NCBI GenBank assembly: GCA_963812885.1
Contig: CAWEWZ010000011.1
Span: 1 to 64,000, forward strand
DNA from: Bog-756 sp963812885
Lineage (GTDB): Bacteria > Actinomycetota > Acidimicrobiia > Acidimicrobiales > RAAP-2
Length of the DNA stretch: 64,000 nucleotides
Reading direction: 5' to 3'
Shown here one piece after another: positions 60,908-64,000 of this stretch; position 1 is the stretch's first letter, and each line of letters begins with the position of its first letter. The notes under the pieces are model-generated. The model saw nothing but the letters and a program-made list of their open reading frames with translations, was not told where the DNA came from and searched no databases. Both the position numbers and the translations under genes were made by a program.

Positions 60908-62077
60908 TCAGCGGCCCGATCTCGGGAGACCCAGTCCCCGCTCGGCGATGATCGACCGCTGCATCTCGCTGGTCCCCCCGTAGATCGTGGTCACCGCCGC
61001 ATGCCGGAAGAGGTGTTCGATCCATCCGTCGGCCGGAGCGTCGTCGTCGCCGCGCTTGAGCACGCCTTCGGCGCCGAGCATGTCGACCAGTTCTGCCGAA
61101 TCGGCGGTCATCGATTCTGCGTAGAAGAGTTTGTGCATCGACCCTTCCACTCCCGGAAGCCTGCCGCTGGCGGCCACGAAGGAGGTTCGATAGGCCAGCA
61201 GCTTGGCCACCTCGTTGTTCATCCGCATGGCGGCGAGCCGCTGGCGTACAAGGGGATCGTCGATCACCCGGGTACCGTCGTCACGGCGGGTGGTCTTGGC
61301 CCAGTCAACGGCCTGTTCCCAGACCCGATCGGAGTCGCTCAGGCCGAAGCCCCCGCGCTCGAAGGTGAGCGCGACGGTCATCACGTTCCAGCCCCCGTCG
61401 ACCTCACCGATACGGAAGTGGTCGCTGATCCGGACATCGTTGTAGAAGGTCGCGTTCGTCCGCTCTCCACCGACCGTGTGGACCGGGTGGATCTCGATGC
61501 CCGGCGAGTCCAAGGGGACCAGGAACATGGTCAACCCTCGGTGCTTGGCCACGTCCGGATTGGTCCGGGCCAGGAGAAACACGTAATTGGCCACGTGGGC
61601 GAGCGTGGTGAACATCTTCTGTCCGTTGATGACCCATTCGTCCCCGTCGCGGACGGCGCGGGTCTTGATCGAGGCCACGTCGGACCCCGAGTCCGGCTCG
61701 CTGTAGCCGAGTGACATGATGATCTCACCGGCCAGGGCGCGGGGGATGAAGTCCCGCTTCTGCTCGTCGGTGGCCACCCTGCGGATCGTCTGGCAGACGA
61801 TCATCGACAACCCCATGCCGTCGGTGGGCGCGCCGGCGATCCGCAGCTCGTCGCGCAGGGCGGTCATCTCGAAGGGGTCCCGTTCCTGGCCGCCGTATTC
61901 GGCCGGCCACGAGGCCCCGATCCAACCCTGTTCACCGATGGAGCGGTGGAAGTCCTTGTCGTGCATGGTGCCGGTCTCGTGCGCCCGCTCGATGACCTCG
62001 GCGTCGAGGTTCTCGTCGAGGAATTTCCGCACCTCGGCACGGAAGGCGTCACTTTTGGCGCCCAGGCGGAAGTCCAT
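60908..62077 (-). CDS. Acyl-CoA dehydrogenase (first of a heteromeric pair)
   Basis: The 389-residue flavoenzyme starts MDFRLGAKSDAFRAEVRKFLDE at ATG 62077 (GTG 62080 is an alternative), overlapping the upstream gene's stop. It has SLGYSEPDSGSDVASIKTRA (FAD/substrate), EWVINGQKMFTTLAHVANY and IYGGTSEMQRSIIAERGLG. Its full-size FAD-binding C-terminus, next to a smaller divergent acyl-CoA dehydrogenase, matches the alpha2-beta2 FadE pairs used on steroid and terpenoid side-chain CoA esters. It desaturates such an acyl-CoA. Confidence 0.94.
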   Translation of the reverse strand: MDFRLGAKSDAFRAEVRKFLDENLDAEVIERAHETGTMHDKDFHRSIGEQGWIGASWPAEYGGQERDPFEMTALRDELRIAGAPTDGMGLSMIVCQTIRRVATDEQKRDFIPRALAGEIIMSLGYSEPDSGSDVASIKTRAVRDGDEWVINGQKMFTTLAHVANYVFLLARTNPDVAKHRGLTMFLVPLDSPGIEIHPVHTVGGERTNATFYNDVRISDHFRIGEVDGGWNVMTVALTFERGGFGLSDSDRVWEQAVDWAKTTRRDDGTRVIDDPLVRQRLAAMRMNNEVAKLLAYRTSFVAASGRLPGVEGSMHKLFYAESMTADSAELVDMLGAEGVLKRGDDDAPADGWIEHLFRHAAVTTIYGGTSEMQRSIIAERGLGLPRSGR

Positions 62078-63105
62078 CACGCGACCTCGGGCGGACCGAA
62101 GAGTGCGTCAGCGAGGTCGGCGACTCCTCGCCTCGGATCACCCATGGTGAGGGGCCACGCCTGGGCCCGGCGGTAGTAGAGCTGGATGTCGTACTCGAGG
62201 GTGAACCCGTAGCCGCCGTGAACATGGAGGGCCACGTTGCTGGCCCGTCGGGCGGCCCGGGTGGCGAAGAGGAAGGCCATCGAGGCCAGCGACCGGAAGT
62301 CCTGATCTTCTTCGGTTCGCGCCCAGGCCGCCTCCCGGGCCAGGAGGCGGGCCCCGTCCACCAGGGTGGCCACATCGGCCAGATCGCGGGCGATCGACTG
62401 GAAGGACCCGATGGGCACGCCGAACTGGTGCCGGTCCTTGGCATAGTCGACCCCCAAGGCGAGGGCTGCCTCCCCCAGGCCGACAAGCGCGCCGCTCATC
62501 AGCACTCGCCACTCGTCGCGGGCCTCGTCAAAGGCCCGGTGGGCGGCGATCCCCTGGGCGAGCACCGATCGGTCGGGGACACGGACGGATCGATCCGCCA
62601 GCGGCGAGCACCCGAGATTCGGGCGCTCCTGCTCGTCGGGGAGATCGGCGACGACGACGAGATCGTCGGCGTCCATGGCGACCACCACGCCGGCAACGGC
62701 TCCCGACGGGACCAGTTTGGCCGTGCCGTGGACAGCCGGACGGAGGGCCACCGTACTGACCGTCACCGGCTCGGCGATCAGCGCACCGAGGCTCGCATTC
62801 CCCTGCTCGCCGGCCCGGGCCAGTGCCCGGGTGGCGACCGCTCCCTCGATGTAGGGCACCGGGGCCAGGAAGGCTCCGATCTGCTCGCTGATCAGCTCCA
62901 GGTCCAGCAGCGAGGCTCCTCCACCGCCCCGCTCTTCGGCGACCCCGATGGCCGGGCCGGTCAGACCGGCGAGAGCGCCCCACAACTCGGGATCGAAGCC
63001 ACCCGGCTCGCTGGCCCGAACGACATCGGACGAGCAACGGCTGACCAGGAGCGCGTGAAGGGCTTCGACAACCTGCTGCTGTTCGGCGGTGAGATCGAGG
63101 TCCAT
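62077..63105 (-). CDS. Acyl-CoA dehydrogenase (second of a heteromeric pair)
   Basis: The 342-residue protein starts MDLDLTAEQQQVVEALHALL at ATG 63105. It is shorter and more divergent than its partner: the N-terminal helices are kept, the mid-domain is degenerate (VVVADLPDEQERPNLG), and the C-terminal helical domain is clear (LALGVDYAKDRHQFGVPIGSFQSIARDLAD, then HVHGGYGFTLEYDIQLYYRRA). In alpha2-beta2 FadE complexes the two chains share the FAD sites. The stop overlaps the next start, so the pair is co-translated. Confidence 0.93.
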   Translation of the reverse strand: MDLDLTAEQQQVVEALHALLVSRCSSDVVRASEPGGFDPELWGALAGLTGPAIGVAEERGGGGASLLDLELISEQIGAFLAPVPYIEGAVATRALARAGEQGNASLGALIAEPVTVSTVALRPAVHGTAKLVPSGAVAGVVVAMDADDLVVVADLPDEQERPNLGCSPLADRSVRVPDRSVLAQGIAAHRAFDEARDEWRVLMSGALVGLGEAALALGVDYAKDRHQFGVPIGSFQSIARDLADVATLVDGARLLAREAAWARTEEDQDFRSLASMAFLFATRAARRASNVALHVHGGYGFTLEYDIQLYYRRAQAWPLTMGDPRRGVADLADALFGPPEVA

Positions 63106-63322
63106 GGTCGAAGTTTCCTGCGCTGGGTCGATGGGTGAATTGAGGGTAGTCGATGGGCCGGTGACCGGCGCCAGCCGGTAGGGCTTTCACCGGGATAACG
63201 GCGCCGCCTACGATCACCTCGGTGAATGCGGCTGGCTCCATCTTCGTCCCGGCGACGGGCGGGCATCGCGCCCGTCGGTGCAAGTCGGTGGGCATCGTCG
63301 GTCGTGGACCAACGACGGACCG

Positions 63323-64000
63323 ATGAGCGAGGTCATCGAGACGTTCCGCGTCGAGGTCGACGATTCGGACCTCGAGGACCTGCGCAGCCGCTTGGCCCGG
63401 ACCCGTTTCCCCGACCAGATCGAGGGCGGGGGCTGGGACGCCGGGATGGCCACCGAATACCTCCGTGACCTGGTCGAATACTGGAACCACACCTACGATT
63501 GGCGGGCGCAGGAAGAGCGGCTGAACGGGTTCGACCACTTCCGCACCGGGATCGACGGGCAGTCCATCCATTTCATCCATTCCCGATCCCCTCACCCCGA
63601 TGCCCTCCCTCTGCTCATCACCCACGGCTGGCCGGGCTCGATCGTCGAGTTCCTCGACGTCATCCCGCGACTCACCGATCCCCCTGCCTTCGGCGGCCGA
63701 GCGGAGGACGCCTTTCATGTCGTCGCTCCTTCGTTGCCGGGCTACGGGTTCTCCGAACCTCCGCGGACCCGTGGTTGGGACGTACGTCGGATCGCCCTGG
63801 CGTTCATCGAACTCATGAACCGCCTCGGCTACCCGCGGTACGGGGCCCAGGGTGGTGACTGGGGTGCACAGGTGACCAGCAGGATCGGCGCGCTCGATCC
63901 CGAGCACTGTGCCGCCATCCATCTCAACATGCCGCTCGGCGTTCGTCCCGAGTCCCCCGGCGAGCTCACTCCCGAAGAGCAGGCGGACCTGGCCGACATG
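63323..64000 (+). CDS. Epoxide hydrolase, N-terminal-domain (EHN) type (partial)
   Basis: The frame opens MSEVIETFRVEVDDSDLEDLRSRLARTRFPD at ATG 63323 and runs off the right edge after 226 codons. The EHN domain (about 1-110) has GGGWDAGMATEYLRDLVEYWNHTYDWRAQEERLNGF. The alpha/beta-hydrolase fold follows, with the oxyanion motif LITHGWPGSIVEF and the nucleophile Asp in AQGGDWGAQVT. It opens an epoxide to a diol, as expected for alkene or terpene breakdown. It is divergent from the acyl-CoA dehydrogenase pair. Confidence 0.93.
   Translation, partial: MSEVIETFRVEVDDSDLEDLRSRLARTRFPDQIEGGGWDAGMATEYLRDLVEYWNHTYDWRAQEERLNGFDHFRTGIDGQSIHFIHSRSPHPDALPLLITHGWPGSIVEFLDVIPRLTDPPAFGGRAEDAFHVVAPSLPGYGFSEPPRTRGWDVRRIALAFIELMNRLGYPRYGAQGGDWGAQVTSRIGALDPEHCAAIHLNMPLGVRPESPGELTPEEQADLADM

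Noticed and set aside
62750..62765. TACTGACCGTCACCGG as an operator-like site
   Set aside because: It lies inside the acyl-CoA dehydrogenase coding sequence and the right arm does not match.

Overview
The window is high-GC DNA with actinobacterial habits: many GTG and TTG starts, ATGA and GTGA gene overlaps, several ECF sigma factors, leaderless-looking starts, and paired acyl-CoA dehydrogenases. Secreted YVTN and GDARFYGSMGG repeat proteins together with an oxygenase-rich acyl-CoA catabolic island suggest a soil or freshwater actinobacterium, possibly of the class Acidimicrobiia. That placement is inferred from gene content only.

Layout. 0-4 kb holds the tail of an unidentified gene and a large secreted sedolisin (S53) protease with IPT/TIG domains. 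4-7.1 kb is a translationally coupled ABC ATPase, permease and histidine kinase operon with no response regulator. 7.5-16.7 kb is a patchwork of small genes: VOC proteins, a YdeI-like protein, a GntR/YtrA regulator, an ATP-dependent DNA ligase, a HAD phosphatase, an ECF sigma factor with a decayed partner gene, and an exported nucleoside-hydrolase-like protein. Several of these are broken by frameshifts. 17-19.7 kb is a rifampin phosphotransferase (rph) gene with one frameshift and a near-consensus rifamycin-associated element (RAE) upstream. 19.9-31 kb carries two repeat-rich exported proteins, an ECF sigma factor, a methyltransferase, Ohr, a SRPBCC protein, an orphan substrate-binding lipoprotein, a SigJ-like sigma factor divergent from a VOC gene, a transhydrogenase-like flavoprotein and a universal stress protein.

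31-64 kb is a long catabolic island: class II aldolase, acyl-CoA dehydrogenases, short-chain dehydrogenases, a fused E1 alpha-beta 2-oxoacid dehydrogenase, an LLM flavin oxidoreductase, two acyl-CoA ligases (both frameshifted), two paralogous P450s, a ferredoxin, a Rieske oxygenase, a Baeyer-Villiger monooxygenase, a cyclase-family hydrolase, antibiotic-monooxygenase-fold proteins, TesB thioesterases, an amidohydrolase, an epoxide hydrolase and two TetR regulators. Together they look able to hydroxylate, ring-open, CoA-activate and beta-oxidise an alicyclic compound such as a terpenoid or steroid. The substrate cannot be read from the sequence.

The most striking non-coding signal is a 16-bp palindrome, roughly TACYGACCGGTYRGTH, found seven times between 31.8 and 51.5 kb, each time at the promoter side of a catabolic gene. 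It looks like the operator of one TetR-family repressor that ties the island into a regulon. Other regulatory finds are the RAE before rph, an ECF41-like promoter on a VOC gene beside its sigma factor, an ECF-type promoter before a sigma/SGNH-hydrolase pair, and a separate 20-bp palindrome between the second TetR and the second P450. Single-base frameshifts recur in otherwise well-conserved genes, so either assembly error or real gene decay should be kept in mind.
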